This document shows, piece by piece, positions 38,494-52,800 of a stretch of DNA of 64,000 nt (position 1 is its first letter; every line of letters begins with the position of its first letter). This DNA comes from Progne subis subis (taxonomy: Eukaryota; Chordata; Aves; Passeriformes; Hirundinidae). A program made the position numbers and the translations under genes. The notes beneath the pieces were generated by a model. The model ran no database searches, had not been told where the DNA came from, and was given only the letters and a program-made list of their open reading frames with translations. The stretch lies in assembly GCA_022316685.1 (NCBI GenBank), contig JAKJHU010000038.1:3148384-3212383 (forward strand), written 5' to 3'.

Positions 38494-41400
38494 ATAATTT
38501 CACTCATGTCAAATTATATTTTCTTCTTCCTTTGTTAGAAGGAAGCTTGTCTATTAGTTTCTACTGATAATAAGCTTTCAAATAAAAGGAGCTTCTGGTC
38601 CCTCCAGCAAGAGCTTCCAAAGTGTTCAATGTAACTTGAATGGAGGTGATGCTGTGTTTCTGAGATTGCTGCTGTGCATCTAGAGCAACATAGGGCAGTA
38701 TGCTTCCTGCATCTCAAGTCTTGGCTACTATTTGAAATTCAGCTAATTTTGGGGCAAGAAATTAGTTCTTTCTCATAGTCATGCCATGCCAAAGCATATG
38801 TTTATGGTATTTATTCCACCTTCAAACTAAGGAGTGCTTACACTGCTTGCATCTCCATTAATATTTCTGCTGAATCAATTCAGGGATCATCTACTGCCTG
38901 GCCTGTAATTTCTGCCAAGCAGTTGGCAGCAAAGGTTCTTAGATCTATGGCAGAGAAACAATGAGTATCCCCTCCATGGGCTTTAGGAATTCTTTTCCAC
39001 GTCTGTGCTGCCAAATCCTGTTTCGGCTATAAGATGAATTAAAATTGTATTAACAAAAAGTAGAATAAATTTTCTTATTGCTGGACCAGTAAATGATTTA
39101 GTGCATTACCAGTATCAAAATCAAACTTATCTGAACTGTCAGAGTGCATTGAGGTTTGAGGAGAGCAGGTCACAGTGTGTCCTGCTTTTACGGAATGTCC
39201 TGTTTTACATTTGAAGGGTCTGTGTACATAACAGTTGTGAGGGAGCTGCACAGCACATGAGGAGATGTAGAGGTTACCACATACCAGGTTGAAAAGAGGC
39301 AGTTCAAAAAGAATGAAGTGCAAATTTTTCTACCTATTCTCTGTGTAATGAATGTGTAGGTGTATGTCTAATATGCCTTTTCATTCTATATGGCTATGCT
39401 TTTTAATATATTTATGCATATATATGCTTTCTTCATTTAAGATATGCTTTTCTGTTCTGATATGCATGTTTTAGATATGTAATTCAAGCTCTCATTACTG
39501 GAAAAGCTCATTCATGAGACATGAAATATTTTCAGAATAGTCATTATGTGTCCTTTGAATGGTGTGGGGTATTAAAAAGAAATATAATTAGACTTAATGT
39601 AGTCAGGAAGCAAATCTAATCTGAATGTCACTAGTGCTTTATTGCTGTACCTTTGGTACTGCTTGTGAAGTAGTTGCCATATTGCAAAAGACCATAATAA
39701 TTTAATGCTATAGCTATGGCCATCTAAAATGGATCCCAAATATTATGAGCCAGATTTTGATGATATAATTACACAGCCTTGCTCTGGGTGTGCTGGGAGG
39801 AGGAGGGACATGGAGGATCTCTTATTTTGTGTGTCAGTCAAAACTACTAATTCAGATTCCAGTAACAGGGTGTTAAATGCTGCTTGTTTATTACTCTGAA
39901 CAAGTGCAGGGTTAGAAGACCTGTGGTTTCATCCCTCCTCTATAACTGCCAACTGTTGGATTTAGGATTACTGTAGATAGGATTAATTCAGTCTACCCCA
40001 TTATTGTTTGTGGCACATTTTGTAGTTCCCATGGACTTTGTAGTATATTCTATAAAATTAGTCAATTACATTTTGTTTATGACTTCAGAAAACACTGCCA
40101 GCTGGATGATTGTTGGCATGCTGCTCACTCATGAATGGTTTCTTACAATTTCTTAACTTTCTTTCAGACTTCTCTATCCTCCAGTCTCTCACACTTGTTT
40201 TCTGTCACCCTTCGCGTGGGCTGCTGGCCTTCCCATGGGTATCTGTATGGTGCTTAACACGGAGGACTATAGTGTACTGTTATGTCTCTGGGTAATAAGT
40301 CATTCTAATAAAACAATACTATTTAAGACTAAACGGGAAAGTCTAATAGTAAGTCTGTGTAAACTTTGTTAGAGGAGTGGTTTTTTTTGTTTTTTTTATG
40401 TAGGCATTCAGATCCTGTTACTGAAGAGAACTGCAATTGCTACATACATTTTACATTAGTGGCCCATACAACAACTTTAGTGCTTCTGGACTGCAATAAT
40501 TTAGATAGAACTCTTATTGAAAATGTGCCAAGATTTGAATTATCAGTAATTGTTACTGTGTAATTTAGACCAAGGTTGGTGTTTTTGTGTTGATATTTTT
40601 ACAATTTCCTTCTGTTCTAATAACAAACAAAACATACTCTCTCTTTCAAAAATAGAATTGTTTTTCAGCTCAGAATATGTACAATACATTATATGTATGC
40701 ATGCATAAAACATGTATACAGTTCTCTATCTGAGTGTATTTCAAGAGGATCAAATGGCTCAGAGGTTCATCCAAGCACAAGAAAGACTTTTGCTATCTCA
40801 CAATTGATGCACAATGTGTTTAGTTGAACTGTATGTTACGGTCAACATATAATCTCTCCGAAGCTGGCTAATGTAATATTGTTCATGTATTGGAATTTTA
40901 GATTTAGAACTTTCTGTTTGAAATGAATAGTATGTACAAACTTGCAAGCAGCAGTGGAATCTTCAGTTACAAAGTTAGTGACAATGGAATGTCTGTTTGG
41001 CATGGATTGTCATTTCTTCCTCAAAGCAATGCTTTTTTATCTATTTATGTTCTTATCACAGTCTCACTGCACATCAGCGCTGTGAGTCTTGCAGAAGTTT
41101 CTTACAAGAACTTCACTTATCTGCACTTCATCCCTATGATTTGTCAGCCTTATTTATATGTATATACTTAAAGTGTTTTGGGCACTATATGAAAGATTTT
41201 CATAAAAATGTAAGGTTTTCACCATTCACTGACATTGTCCCATTATTCAATCTTATTTTCTGTAATTGCTAGAAAATTGGCAATTGCTATGGTAGCCATG
41301 TTAGAAAATTCCTCTAGAATGACCCTCAGTGAAGGAGGGGTAGCTATGCCCGTGTCAGTTCCGACATTCTATACTATATGGTTGAGTGAATATCATGTTT

Positions 41401-43395
41401 TCTCTGTATTTCACTCCTTTGCTGTGTTGGAGGTTCAGCTCCCTTGGCAGCAATGGCTCGTTTCTGGCACTGAGGCTGTGTCTGAGCAGTCGGGTGGCTG
41501 AGCTGGGGTAGCAAAGCACTCCAGGCTGGCACCTGTTTTAGACCTGCACAGGTGTAACACCAAAGCTCGTGGCCTCTTCTCATCTTGGTGGCTGATGCTA
41601 GAAGGTGCTCATGGTGGCAGAACACTGACCAGGTCTCTATCAGACTCTGGCCAAGTTTATGAGCACAGGGCAAGTCTGTGATCAGTTTTCATTGCTGCTC
41701 GCCATTTTAGACACAAGTTTATTGAGCTCTACATGGCACCTATTAAAAGGAACCAATCTCCAGCTGCCTGAGAAAATCAGGAAGATGAATAGTTATTATT
41801 TGCATATTGATGACAATATTTTGAATGAAAAGTCATGAACTCCTTATACAATAATTGAATATGTAGTAGAATGTTCAGCTATTTAGATTACTGTTTAAAA
41901 AAAGAATTGTGTCCTTATTTTATCTTGGATTAATATTTTGAATTTGTCCAGATCTGTAGATCTGTCTTCAAACTATGTGTTTTCTCTGTTTTGCCCCAGG
42001 ATTGATTCAGTGACCTTGAATAATCTTCCAGTTACTTAAGTGTATAATCCCATTTTCCATGAAAGTGCAGTTATGTTACATAGAAATAGGATTCTATGGT
42101 CTTGCAGTAAGTTATTTAACTTAAATTTAAGGATGCTTCTGTATGGTCTGAGTGATTTTATTTTTCAATATATGTGGCTATTTCTGCTGATGATTTGAGA
42201 GAGCCTCCTCTACTAGCCACAGAGGAAAAAATACATGGATAAGTATGCTTTGAGGTCACCTCCTGACTGATGAAATGGAACCATTATAGTGGCTTTGTGG
42301 AGAGATAGATGTCCTGGGAAGATGCATCTACACATCACAGAAATGAAATTATTGGGTTCTGTGTAAGAGAAAAGTCACATAATTTCTGTACAGGGTTCTG
42401 TATTCTTTCACCCAGAAAACTGGCAGGTAGAGGGGGCCATATCTTAAGAAAAGTATGTACATAACACTTCCTTTTACCACAGATTATTATGTGCCAGTGT
42501 GAGTATGTCCCTCCATGGCATTTTTCTGCTTATTTAAAGATGCATTAATATCCCTGTAGCAAACTGTATCTTCTTCTCTACAAACTGGAGTTTGGCTTGT
42601 TGTCTGTCCAAATTGTTGATATAGGTATTAATGTATAAGAAATTAAAGGATGACTGGTAGATATGATGATACCTATTTAACATTTAAATAAATCTATGGC
42701 AAAATGTTAATGTGTCTTTTTCAACAAAGCTGGGAGAACAATATAGCTTAAAAATCTCTCCAAGAAGTGCAGGATGGTAAAGAAATTTACTGGTTTTCAG
42801 AGTGCATAGGACAGATTGTGCAGTGTTTTATTGCAGGGGATTTCACATAGTCCAAAATAGTTATCTCCTACTACAATTTTTCGTGTTACAGCCTAATGAA
42901 GCAATGAAATGTAAAGGTCTTTTATCTGAAGTAACACTTAACTGCTGCTTTGTTCTACTTTCATGTAATGTCTGGATTCTTCTGTACAATTTTTGATCTG
43001 TTTAGGGAAATTTATTAGATTTAATTCAATGGAAGCAGGAAACTCCTTTTGAAAGAGAATGACTTAACATCAAGTGCAATAAATGCAAAATGTCACGTGA
43101 TAATGTATAAATCACAGTCTTATAAGCAGGTTTCAGTATAAAATACTGCTATAGTGATAATCTGCTTTACTCAATCTAAGTCTAGTTGAATCTAGTCTGT
43201 AGTCAGTGTTCATCTGCATAAAAAGTATATGAATCCCGTGGTACATCTCAAATATAAAATTCTCTGAGTTTGAAAATTAGAGAAATGTTGTCTTAGTGAT
43301 AATGAAAACCCATCAGTAAAGCAAGCAATCATATTTTTTACTCAGTTATCTAGCAGGACAGACCAAATTTGTTAGTATTAAAATCCTGTTATTAC

Positions 43396-43527
43396 CTGTA
43401 GAGATCTATGCTGGTGCTGGTACTGAACAAAGGTCTTTTTTGGAGACATCCTTTGCACTTTCTCAAATTGTTTCCTCACTGCTGCTAGGCCACCAGGTAC
43501 AGTACAGAACTTGGTCTTCTGTGAACT
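43396..43527 (-). CDS. XIRP2: XIRP2 exon with the PGGL...QYQHQHR block
   Basis: The exon is 132 nt (44 codons, phase 0 to 0), acceptor TTTTATCACTCTAG and donor CAG|GTAATA. It encodes SSQKTKFCTVPGGLAAVRKQ then FEKVQRMSPKKTFVQYQHQH. In mammalian XIRP2 the corresponding block, as I recall it, reads CAVPGGLAKVKKQFE with TFAQYQYQHQ further on. This block is absent from LIMA1 and LIMD2, so this exon gives the firmest identification of the gene as XIRP2. No catalytic function is expected; the block lies in the N-terminal region shared by long and short forms. Confidence 0.93.
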
Positions 43528-43578
43528 CTAGAGTGATAAAATAAGACCAGTGGTTTTCAATTTGCACTAAAAACATTT

Positions 43579-43594
43579 TTTTTTTTTTTTTTTT
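43579..43594. repeat. Poly-T tract
   Basis: Run of T about 50 bp upstream (on the XIRP2 strand) of the exon at 43527; on that strand it is poly-A, so it is not the exon's pyrimidine tract. Confidence 0.85.
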
Positions 43595-45767
43595 AACTAG
43601 TTTACAACAGTATGCAGTAATGACTCAGACAATCATAACTACTCTTTTTGGCAAGTTCATAGACCCCTGCACAAGAGTGCATGATGATTTAGACAGCCTA
43701 AAGGTATGCTTGGCCTGAATCTCGACCACCTAAAGAAGTAAGTATCATCTGCTTGATTGGCAGTAACAACCATTTTCCAGAAAAATCCTTCTGCTGTTGC
43801 CTCTTCTACTTGTCTCTTCTGAATTCTGTGGTGTTCGGAGTTGCCACCTGGTCCTCTCTGTGTTTCCAATGGGTATTGTTGAAAAACATGCAAAGAGCTT
43901 CAAGCAGGCCTTCGTGAGATGACCTGCCTTCCTCAACAGCAGCAATGAGAGTCACAAGAGGGGGCTCACCCTCAGGCTTCCTGTTCTAGTTCTGTCCCTT
44001 TTATCTTACTTTTTAGATGGTATTGGATAAAGCTGTCAGCATTTGAATTTATTGATCACTATGCAGAAAAAAGCCCCCTAAAAATTAGGAATGCGTTTGT
44101 AATGAAGCTACTAAGTTAGATTTACTACTTATATATGAGTAAGTAAGCAGATCATAAAAACCAGGTTTTTTTTTTCCTGTGATGAAGGCTGCATGATTAT
44201 ACATGTACATGGATATGTGAGTGTGGAAGGTAATTGTTTTAATGAATGAACATTTCAGGCACGCCTTAACAGCCATTTGGAGATATTCTGAGTAGGTAAA
44301 CGCATTCATTCCCTTTAATGGAACCAAGTATAAAGTTCCTTTTTTTCAGGCAACCATCCATTTCAGCAAGAAATTGCAAGACATTTCTGAGTATAAATGA
44401 AATCATTCCTGTGTGCTCAACACCGTTAGGTTGGTTCATGCAGTTCTTTTCATTGTGAGAGAGAATACTAATTTCAGTAAAGTTTCCAGTTGCTGGACTA
44501 GGGAATTGGGACCTTCTCAGACAGGTGAATGCAGGAATCTGCTCCAAGTACACACCAAGCAGTTGGGAAATAAGGATGTCAGCAGGCAGGAATTTGATGG
44601 CTGGAAAACACCCAGACTCTGGTGGCTGTTTTTACTATGTGGTTTCTGGATTATCCAGGCACCCAGAAGGTCCCTTCAGGCAATGCAAACTGTTTTCCCA
44701 AGACTAAAGTGCAGCTACAACTAGGAATCCTTCTACAGCTGTACTTGCATATGGATGAAGATGATGTCTGGTGCGAGCTGAGTTTTAGTCTTTCTTTTGC
44801 CAGATATGGTCTTTGATTTAGAGAAATCCGGCCTAGTTTACAGTGTTCTTTGCATGTGCTGAAAGTTTAGTGTAAATAAAACCATTGGCATTCTCACATT
44901 AGAGCAAGCCCTCATAATGCCTTCCTTTCCTTTATACAAGGAATCCGAGCTGCAACTCCTAACTGGGATTTTAAGGTATGGTAAAAACACTTTTTAACCT
45001 TTGGTGTTACTGCAGAACTGAGGAAGATTTTCCTGGCTGAGATCTGAAGACACAGTTTTCAGATATTCCTGGCTGATAATTCAATGTGTGGTGAGGAGGT
45101 CTATTTTATTAGTTTATAAATTCTGTTAACCAAATACATGGTGTGCTGCTTGGTATCAGTATTTTAAAATTTGCAGTAAAGTACTTAATCCTATTGATAG
45201 ACATGTAGAGACTGATGTAAAACAAAATTAAGAAGTTTTTTTCCTAACTACGCTTTTATATAATGTCGATTTTAAATAATTTTATTACAAAAGAATACTT
45301 GTTTCATACACGTTGTCTCACAGAGCTACTATTTTAAAATGTAGCAGTTTCAAGATCTTTAGTTTGAACAGCAAGAGTTCTAAACTTAATGTGCTTTTGA
45401 ATTTGATTTCATTATTTAGTAATTTAGTAATGCAGAAGCTGCTGGCTTAATCTATCACAAGCCTATGGCCCTAATAAATGCAGTTCATACAACAGTGAAA
45501 GGAAAACTCAGTCCTTTGAATGAGTTAAACGGAATTGTCCAGATGACCAGAGCTTTATAGCATGAAAAATCTGTTCCAGCAAAGATAAACTGATGCATCA
45601 ATAAGTTTGCTAAATAGGTTTGTTAATTTAGGTGTTAATTTAATGTTAATTTAATATCAGGTTTTGATCCCCATAATGGTCCAGCTTGGATAAATAAAGA
45701 ATGCAGGATATGTCACTGTGCAAAGCAGATGGACAGGTAGGAGGGTAAGAAACCATTGATATCTTAC

Positions 45768-45904
45768 ATGGGCAAAGGACACAGCAGCCTTGTACATAGC
45801 CATTCTTTCTTTAAAGGAGACAGTCTCCTGGAAATCCAGCAGTGTGTTATCAGCCCTGGGAGTGCTGTCTTTAGATAGTCCTCTTACAAGTTTGCGAGAC
45901 TCCA
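45768..45904 (-). CDS. XIRP2: XIRP2 exon with the FKERMAMYKAAVS motif
   Basis: The exon is 137 nt, acceptor CTGTTTGTATTTACAG, donor CAT|GTAAGA. It enters with two bases of a codon completed by the preceding exon (G|TG, Val) and leaves in phase 0, agreeing with both neighbours. It encodes ESRKLVRGLSKDSTPRADNT and FQETVSFKERMAMYKAAVSF. The motif corresponds to the MARYQAAVSR start of mammalian XIRP2 and to SIKDRMAKYQAAVSK in EPLIN, a short amphipathic segment shared by the family. In mammals some isoforms start at this Met; here the frame continues upstream into another exon, so the Met is internal in the longer form. Confidence 0.92.
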
Positions 45905-48900
45905 CTGTAAATACAAACAGAGATGGTATTTTCTAAGAGGAAAATAGCTTCATTTTTATTACATCTTGAAATAAAAGCAGTAGTAGAAAGAGGAAGTATC
46001 ATCAATTTTTTAACAAGTTCATCTTCTTTTCAATTTAGAGCTTAGAGAGTACAGAAAAATTTAAGTTAATGAAACTTTTCAGAGTGGGGGAAATTTCTTG
46101 GGTAAAAACAATAAACTTTTTTAATAAAAAAAAGAAGGTAAAATTTAAACAACAAGCATAATAATTTTCTGATAGTGTTATATTTGCATTATTTTATACT
46201 GTAAAAACTCATTTTAAGTACTACAAATAATCTATTATAATTAGATATATCTATGTTCTAATTAGCCTTAGACTTTATAGTAATAATTTGCTCACCAGAG
46301 TCTGTTCTGAGTCTGTTGTAGATTTCAGTTGTTTATTGATCTTACATTAGGGTATGTTTTAGTTGGTTTAGTATTACTAAAACCTTGTAGAAAATAATTT
46401 CCACTGCTAACTGCATTTTAACCTTGTTTCACGGTGTGAAGAGGTTATAGACTTATCTAGAAGTATTTAAAATTCGGCAACAGTGCATGTGGAGATAACA
46501 GCTGAAAAAGCTCTGCTACTAGCACTAGCAGGTTCAGCTGCTGCTTTCTGCACTCATTTGACTGTGTCAAAGGAATTCCATATACCCCAAAAATTGCCAT
46601 AAATATTGTGTAATTTTTCCTGCTTTTAGACAAAGGGAAAAGGTATGTCATGATCATCCCTTTTGTATGTGATAAGAGAAATGCAACAGAAAAAAGGGGC
46701 TTTTGAAGAACTGCCTGTTCATCTGGCACAGAACATAGTGCCAGGTAAGGGGTATTCCCAAACAGGGAAGATTTACAAGGCACCTTTCTGCCTGTTGCTT
46801 TTAAAACTGTTAAGCTGGCATAATCATTCAAGGTTTAAATATAATGAGCAAATATAACAAGTAATTCTAATCTTCAGAAAAATCAGATGGAGAAATGCAT
46901 AGAAGAGTGATCTCAGTGTAAATATACTTGATTTCTTAGTATTTTTACCCGACCCTACTCATAACTTACATAAGGATAATTTTCTATTATGCAGTAATTT
47001 TGCATATTTCATGTTATCATGAGAGACAAAAAATTTGTACAGTTTAAGAAATAATAATAGCAGCAGTGAAAGAGTCAGTGAAAGCTGAAAGTAAAAGAAA
47101 GATTTTCAAGGAAAGCAGAAATCAGAAGAGAGAGAAAACTAATGTTTTTCAAGTAAGTCTGTGCATTAAAGCAAAGCTAACCAAAACCATAGAAAAATTG
47201 GAAGTTCGGCAACACAGAAGGATATCCACCATAGCCAAAAACTGTCAGATCATTTTTAAAGGCAGATTGAATTATGTAACACACCAGAATGAAATTTATA
47301 AGCCATTGCTTTAATTCTTAAGAATGTTTAGGAGTTAAAAATCTTTCTTGGTATTTTGGTTTGAAAAGGGATTTTTGGATTGTACATAGTCAAAAGCATG
47401 GGAATGGTTTCATTAAGTGCAATGGGAATACTCACGGGAATGAAGTTAGATGTGGTTTAATTCCTTGCTAATGTGGGGCCAATGAATTTAATGGACTGTT
47501 TTAAAAAACATTCTAATAGATACATATTATTAACCACCTGGGGGGTGAAAGTAATATAAACTATTCTCTTGTTAGCTTTAAAAGCTTTAAACAGAAAATT
47601 TTTGTCTTGAGAAGCTGGTTGGTTTATAACATAATGTGAAACTCATTGCAGTGGTATGAGAGATTATATGATCTAAACCTTTTCTCTTTCATTTTGCTCT
47701 AAGCTTTGCTCATTCAAGACAACTTGAAGGTGTAATATATTCTGATTCTTTCTGAGATAAATGTATGCTTTAAAATGAACTAGTAAGAACTTTATCAAGC
47801 TGAGCTATGCCAACAAAATCTGTTTGCCTTTGTCATATGGGACTTGTATGATAGTATCTCAGAGAATTTAATTATTTTATTAGTCGTGAGTTACATTAAT
47901 TCTATAAAGTAAATGAAGCTTGACAAATCATTTGTGCATAATAGAACTCAAGAATGGCTTTTTGTCTTTTTTTCCCCAACAATATACCTGTATAGCTATC
48001 CAGTTTGGGCTTCTCCAGGTTTTCATGGTAGGTAGAATGGCAATGAGCATTGCCTTCATTGTTTTCCAGTGGAGACCAGAGAAGTTGTTGGTACTCAGTC
48101 ATAGAGTTGCAGTAAATTTTGCTCAATACCTCTTCTAGGAAAATAAGATTTTGGCATAACTGGAACATTTAGGGAAACCTTCCATAGCACTTTAGTGGTT
48201 TGAGGGTATTGTTCTTGCTGAAAAATTGAAGCAAGTTGGCATATATTGTTTATGGGTTATAAAAAGCTCAAATCTCATGGTGATAGGAGAAATAATCAAT
48301 GGATCAGCATTATCTTATTTTTTTCAGGACCTGAGTATTTATTCAAGTGCAGAGTTGCAGATTTCAGTGCTTGACGTCAGCTCTTAGTTTAAGAGTTTTC
48401 ACCAGTGGTTTCAAACTAAAATGAGTCTATAGGGAATTTACTTCTAATAAGAGTGAATGCAAAATGGGATATTATGGCTCTCACAGGAACATAGAAAAAC
48501 ATTATCCCCTATGGAGCTGTCACATTTTTGGAAAAAGCTTCATGTATAAGAGATATGAATTGTTGGCTTTGCATTTTTGCATAAATCATATTCTTTGTTA
48601 TTCCTGGTGGGTCAAAAAATGCTTCTGGAACATGTTGTTCCATATTTAGACTCAGAGGCAAAGTGGATGTGGAATGGAAGATTCTGTTTTCTTGTCAGAG
48701 AGGAAGAAAAAAGGCTTTGTACTAGAAATCTCTAGAAGGAGAAAGGGAAAACACCCCCAAAATAGTCCTTAAATCCAAAGATACCTGAAAAAGTTCAGAA
48801 GATGCAGGGAAGAGGCACAAAAAATACTGCCACAGAGAGAACTGTAGCTCTTCTACTTAATGTTATATAGTTGTGGGGTGATATGGTCATGGTATATAAT

Positions 48901-49360
48901 TACCCTTCCAAGAAGAAATGAGAAGGTATTAAAGGTCTCTTTAATTTGGTAGGGAAAACAGACAGTGGCTGAAAGTTAAACTTGATGAAAGAGCAGGTCT
49001 GAAATTTGAAAAATGATCTTAATAAACTTAGCAGCATTAACTAGAAGAGGTCTAGTGCATTCAAATTTCCCTTTCCCTTTAAAATTCTAGAGTCTGAAAT
49101 AGATAAATATGCAGTCTAAACATTTTCTTACTAAAAGAGTGAAATCAATAATTGTTTGATATGATGTAGAAGGCTTATTAATTTAATTGGGAGACTGGAC
49201 AAGTCTTTCAATGCTATTTATTTGGGTAATCTGTTCTTTTATATAAGGTCAAGTCATAGACACTCAGAAGTCGATAAGTGGTTTTCAATCAATTTGCTCA
49301 TGCATATTCTTTCTATGTTTAAACAAAGCACAGATATAGCCACTTTTTGATATCATCAAG

Positions 49361-49431
49361 CATTGGTCTCCACAGTGGAATAAGTGCACCCCAGGGGCTG
49401 TGCAAGACAGTCCTTTGGGGTGCAGGAATCT

Positions 49432-49471
<40 letters not shown>

Positions 49472-49656
49472 TGAATAAACACTTTTTAAATATTTTGGTT
49501 TTCATCCATCCTACTTTAACTTTTATTTTGGTGTATGTTGTAATAGTAGAGTAGTACAAGTACATGACTTGTAAATAAATATACAAACATTGGGAAAGCA
49601 GACTCATAAATATTTTAATGGTAGAGGCGAGCATCAAAAAGGTTTGGAGACCACTG
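49361..49656. mobile_element. hAT-type miniature DNA transposon (Charlie-like)
   Basis: The ends are inverted copies: CATTGGTCTCCA at 49361 and, read inward from 49656 on the other strand, CAGTGGTCTCCAAACCTTTT. CAGTGGTCTCCA-type ends are typical of hAT/Charlie elements. The flanking 8-mers TCATCAAG and CCTTAAAG agree at five of eight positions, as for an aged 8-bp target duplication. At about 296 bp with no transposase frame it is non-autonomous. It contains a T37 run. It sits in an XIRP2 intron 39 bp beyond the exon ending at 49696. Confidence 0.7.
49434..49470. repeat. T37 homopolymer inside the hAT element
   Basis: Uninterrupted T run of 37 bases, the longest homopolymer in the window. 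Lysine-rich minus-strand open frames across it are artefacts of the run. Confidence 0.95.
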
Positions 49657-49695
49657 CCTTAAAGGAAGGTGTCAGGTCAATGTAGTAATGCTAAC

Positions 49696-49849
49696 CTTCA
49701 GAGCTGTTGCTATGGCCATTTTCTGATGACATCTTTTCAAAGATTGCTCTCCCTCTTTTCACACTAGACGACTCCTGAGAAATGGCAGAATGGTTCCCAG
49801 GCTGACTCTTCAATGGGGCTGAAAGTGAATTTCTCTCACTTTCTGTTTC
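49696..49849 (-). CDS. XIRP2: XIRP2 exon, most 5' one identified
   Basis: The exon is 154 nt, acceptor TTGATGTCTCCTAACAG, donor AAG|GTTAGC. It enters in phase 0 and leaves after one base of a Val codon that the next exon completes. It encodes ETESERNSLSAPLKSQPGNH then SAISQESSSVKRGRAIFEKM. The KRGRAIFEKM segment is comparable to RLKMMFEKGE in EPLIN, a short conserved family motif. Because the frame is open at its 5' edge and there is no start codon at the acceptor, at least one more upstream exon must exist. I could not find it between 49.85 and 64 kb. Confidence 0.85.
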
Positions 49850-52800
49850 CTGTTAGGAGACATCAAGAACAGGATATGCGTTACAAGTTATTAATAGGAA
49901 AGAGATGTGGGTTTGGGGGCAAAGGGAGTGCACAGAGAGCCAGTGGATTAAACACCAGTTGCTCTTTCAACCACTTTTTTTGCATACAAAAGTTGACAGA
50001 CGGAAATTTTATTAACTTAATTTATCATTACATAAGAATATGTAAAAATAGCAAATGATGTCTTGGAAATCAGATGTACATGGGCATTTGTACTTCAGAA
50101 ATTTGATTTTCAATTCCACTGTGACTTACCAACCGAATTTAGGTTAGCGGGTCGATGTTCCATACAGATAGTTTACACAGTATTATCAGCCTCTCATAAT
50201 CATTCTGTGGCCTCAGCCCTTTAAGGTAAAATGGGTAAATTATTGCTAACCAAGGCTTTAATGTGCTGCAGTTTGTGTTTTAGGGTGCTTCTCCCTCCTT
50301 CTACGCAATGTTCTACTCCGTATGGAGTTGGACACAATGGCTGTAAAATCTCATCTGCAACTCTTGTGTTAAGTAAATTACTGAAACTGCTGCAGTAGCG
50401 AAAATAGACTTTTTTTTTGCAGGGGAGTAACGTGAAAGGTTCACTGCATGCCCATTTCTGTCATCCTGAAAAAGAAGTATGATATCAAAAGAAAAAGTGT
50501 CTAGGTGGTTGTTCTGGTGGCAGCATAAATCTCTCCAGGAAGGTTTTGCAGCATTTATCTGCTAGAGCCCTTAATTACTTAAATGGCATAGGTTTTCAAA
50601 ATGCAAGGACTTCATTAGACTACTTCCTTTTTATTGTTTGCAGACAGCTTTATTATTGTATACAAATTTCATGCTACCCTTGTATGTGATTTCACTGAAG
50701 TAACTTCTAACTGCCCTTAGACCTAGATACTGTGCATGGTTTGTGTAAGAAGCTCCGTGACACTTCCATGCTCATTTCTCAGTGGTCTGTTGATACTCCC
50801 AGGTTGTACACCCCAGTCAGGAGTGGCACAGTGCCAGCGAGACAAGCTCTGTAACCAGGCTGGGTTACGATACACAGCAATGGTGGACAGTTGCAGCACA
50901 GGCAGGAGAGAGAGCTTGGCCAGAATGTGGGTGTGTTGAGAGGAATGCTAATACTTGTGTGCCAGGGGTAGCCGGAGACAGCACGTGCCTGAAAGGAATA
51001 GGGCATTTTGTGTGGGAAGGGCTATGGCTTAAAAATGCTAATAATTTTGTACCCTTTTTCAGAGTCGGTTGTAAGTTACAATTACAGCCCGGTATTAATT
51101 CTGGTATTTTGGTTTAAAATCAAGAGCTGACCATTATTGTCCTATGAATGATGATGATCCATGAAGCAGATATGGCTCTGCAGAGGAGAAATGAAGGATG
51201 GGGAGGGAGAAAAGAAATTAAAAGAAAATGCAGCTGTGCATGTTGTTAGGTCATGTTTGTCTCTTCCAGGTACTGCAGGCAGCCAGTACCTGGTGTAAAT
51301 GAGAGCAGCCTCAGGATCATCTTGCCCCAGCATTGTGTGTGCTTTCCCAGGTGAACACCAGAGAATCCCTTTAATGATGTTCTAACTCCTGCGGTGCTAG
51401 AACAAAATAGAGAACTCAAAATACAGTGTTCTCAATGACCATTGGCATTGTTGAGAACAAATGCATTTAGGTTGAGGTTGGTTTTTTTTGTGGGGTTTTG
51501 TTTGTTTGTTTGTTTCTGTAATTTCTATTACTTCTTTTTTCTGTAGATACCAGTAGTAGCTAAAAGCTTCAGAATTTCCTGTTTCTTACTCTTATTCTTG
51601 CAAACCAGTGACCATTATAAATTTGATTTGCATTTTTTCTTAACTATGAATTTTATTAACTTGTAGGATGTTTCTATGATGTTTTTTCAAATATATGTCT
51701 CTGTGGTAGCTATTCCATTACCTATAAAAATTAAATAACATAGTATTTTACACATGAATTTAAATAAGAATTTGAAAAAATTAATGCATCTTTTTGGACC
51801 ACTTTTAATATAAATTACAGGAATTTTTTTGGCCCCACTGAAGAGGTTTTCATGTAAATTCTCTTATGGAGACATTTCTAAGATGTGGGCTACTATGGCA
51901 GAAGGTACTTTAAAGTCTCAAGCCGCTCTAACTCCATTTTGCAAAGAGCATCCCTGTCTTAGTGGGGGCTTTGGGGCAATGATTTTCGTGCACGATGGCT
52001 CCAGCTGCAGGACCAGAGCTCAGATTTATTCCCAGGAAATGGTATTTCCTACTGTGAAAGCATTATTGAAAAGTGTTATGATAACCATAAACTCAATCAG
52101 GATAAATTTAATTGGCATTCTTTTCTGTTGGGTTATCTCACAGATAACCTTATGACAGCGAATGTCAAAGACATTGTCTTAATAAGGATAGAATTAACAT
52201 TTGAAAAGGCACTGAGGTAGTGCAAGAGGTGCTTAATTAGAGGCTAATACATGCAACTCTTGCAAAACTTGCCAAATAAAACATAAAACATTACTTTTTT
52301 TCTTTTTGATTATTGCAGCGTTCAGTCCATGTCAAGCTTTTGTAACTATATGTGTGGTCTTGGTGAGATCAGATATTTAGTTGGGATATAAAATGTTCTT
52401 TGAGCACCCTGTTAAAAGCATTTATACAATTTCATTTTTGTTGGATATAATTTGCTGAAGTCTGTCCGTACTCAAGTAACTTCCTGTCATGTAATGACTT
52501 CAGTTTTATGTACTGCCTCTTATATTAGATTCTATTTTTGCATGTACTTCTCTGAAAAAGGTGGTACAAGAAGCTATTTTTACGTTCTGATCTCATACTG
52601 TAGACATGATGAAAAGAATAAAGCACTGGAGTGCCAAATTTCAAGGAATGTGCAATCATTACAGTTAGAAATGCCAACAGTAAAGATTTCAATTTCACTG
52701 GCCTACCGAGTGGCTATGCTTCATTTAGGTAGTGAATTTTCCACTTGCTATCCAGTCCTTCACTAATCTAAAAGTCAGTAAGCCAGAACACATGAAGTTT

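Noticed and set aside
49285..49637. Lys-rich minus-strand frames across the T37 run
   Set aside because: They are translations of the homopolymer within a DNA transposon.
51829..52155. Plus-strand 108-codon frame starting MAPLKRF
   Set aside because: No family resemblance. The start is not in a convincing context and no promoter or splice signals support it.
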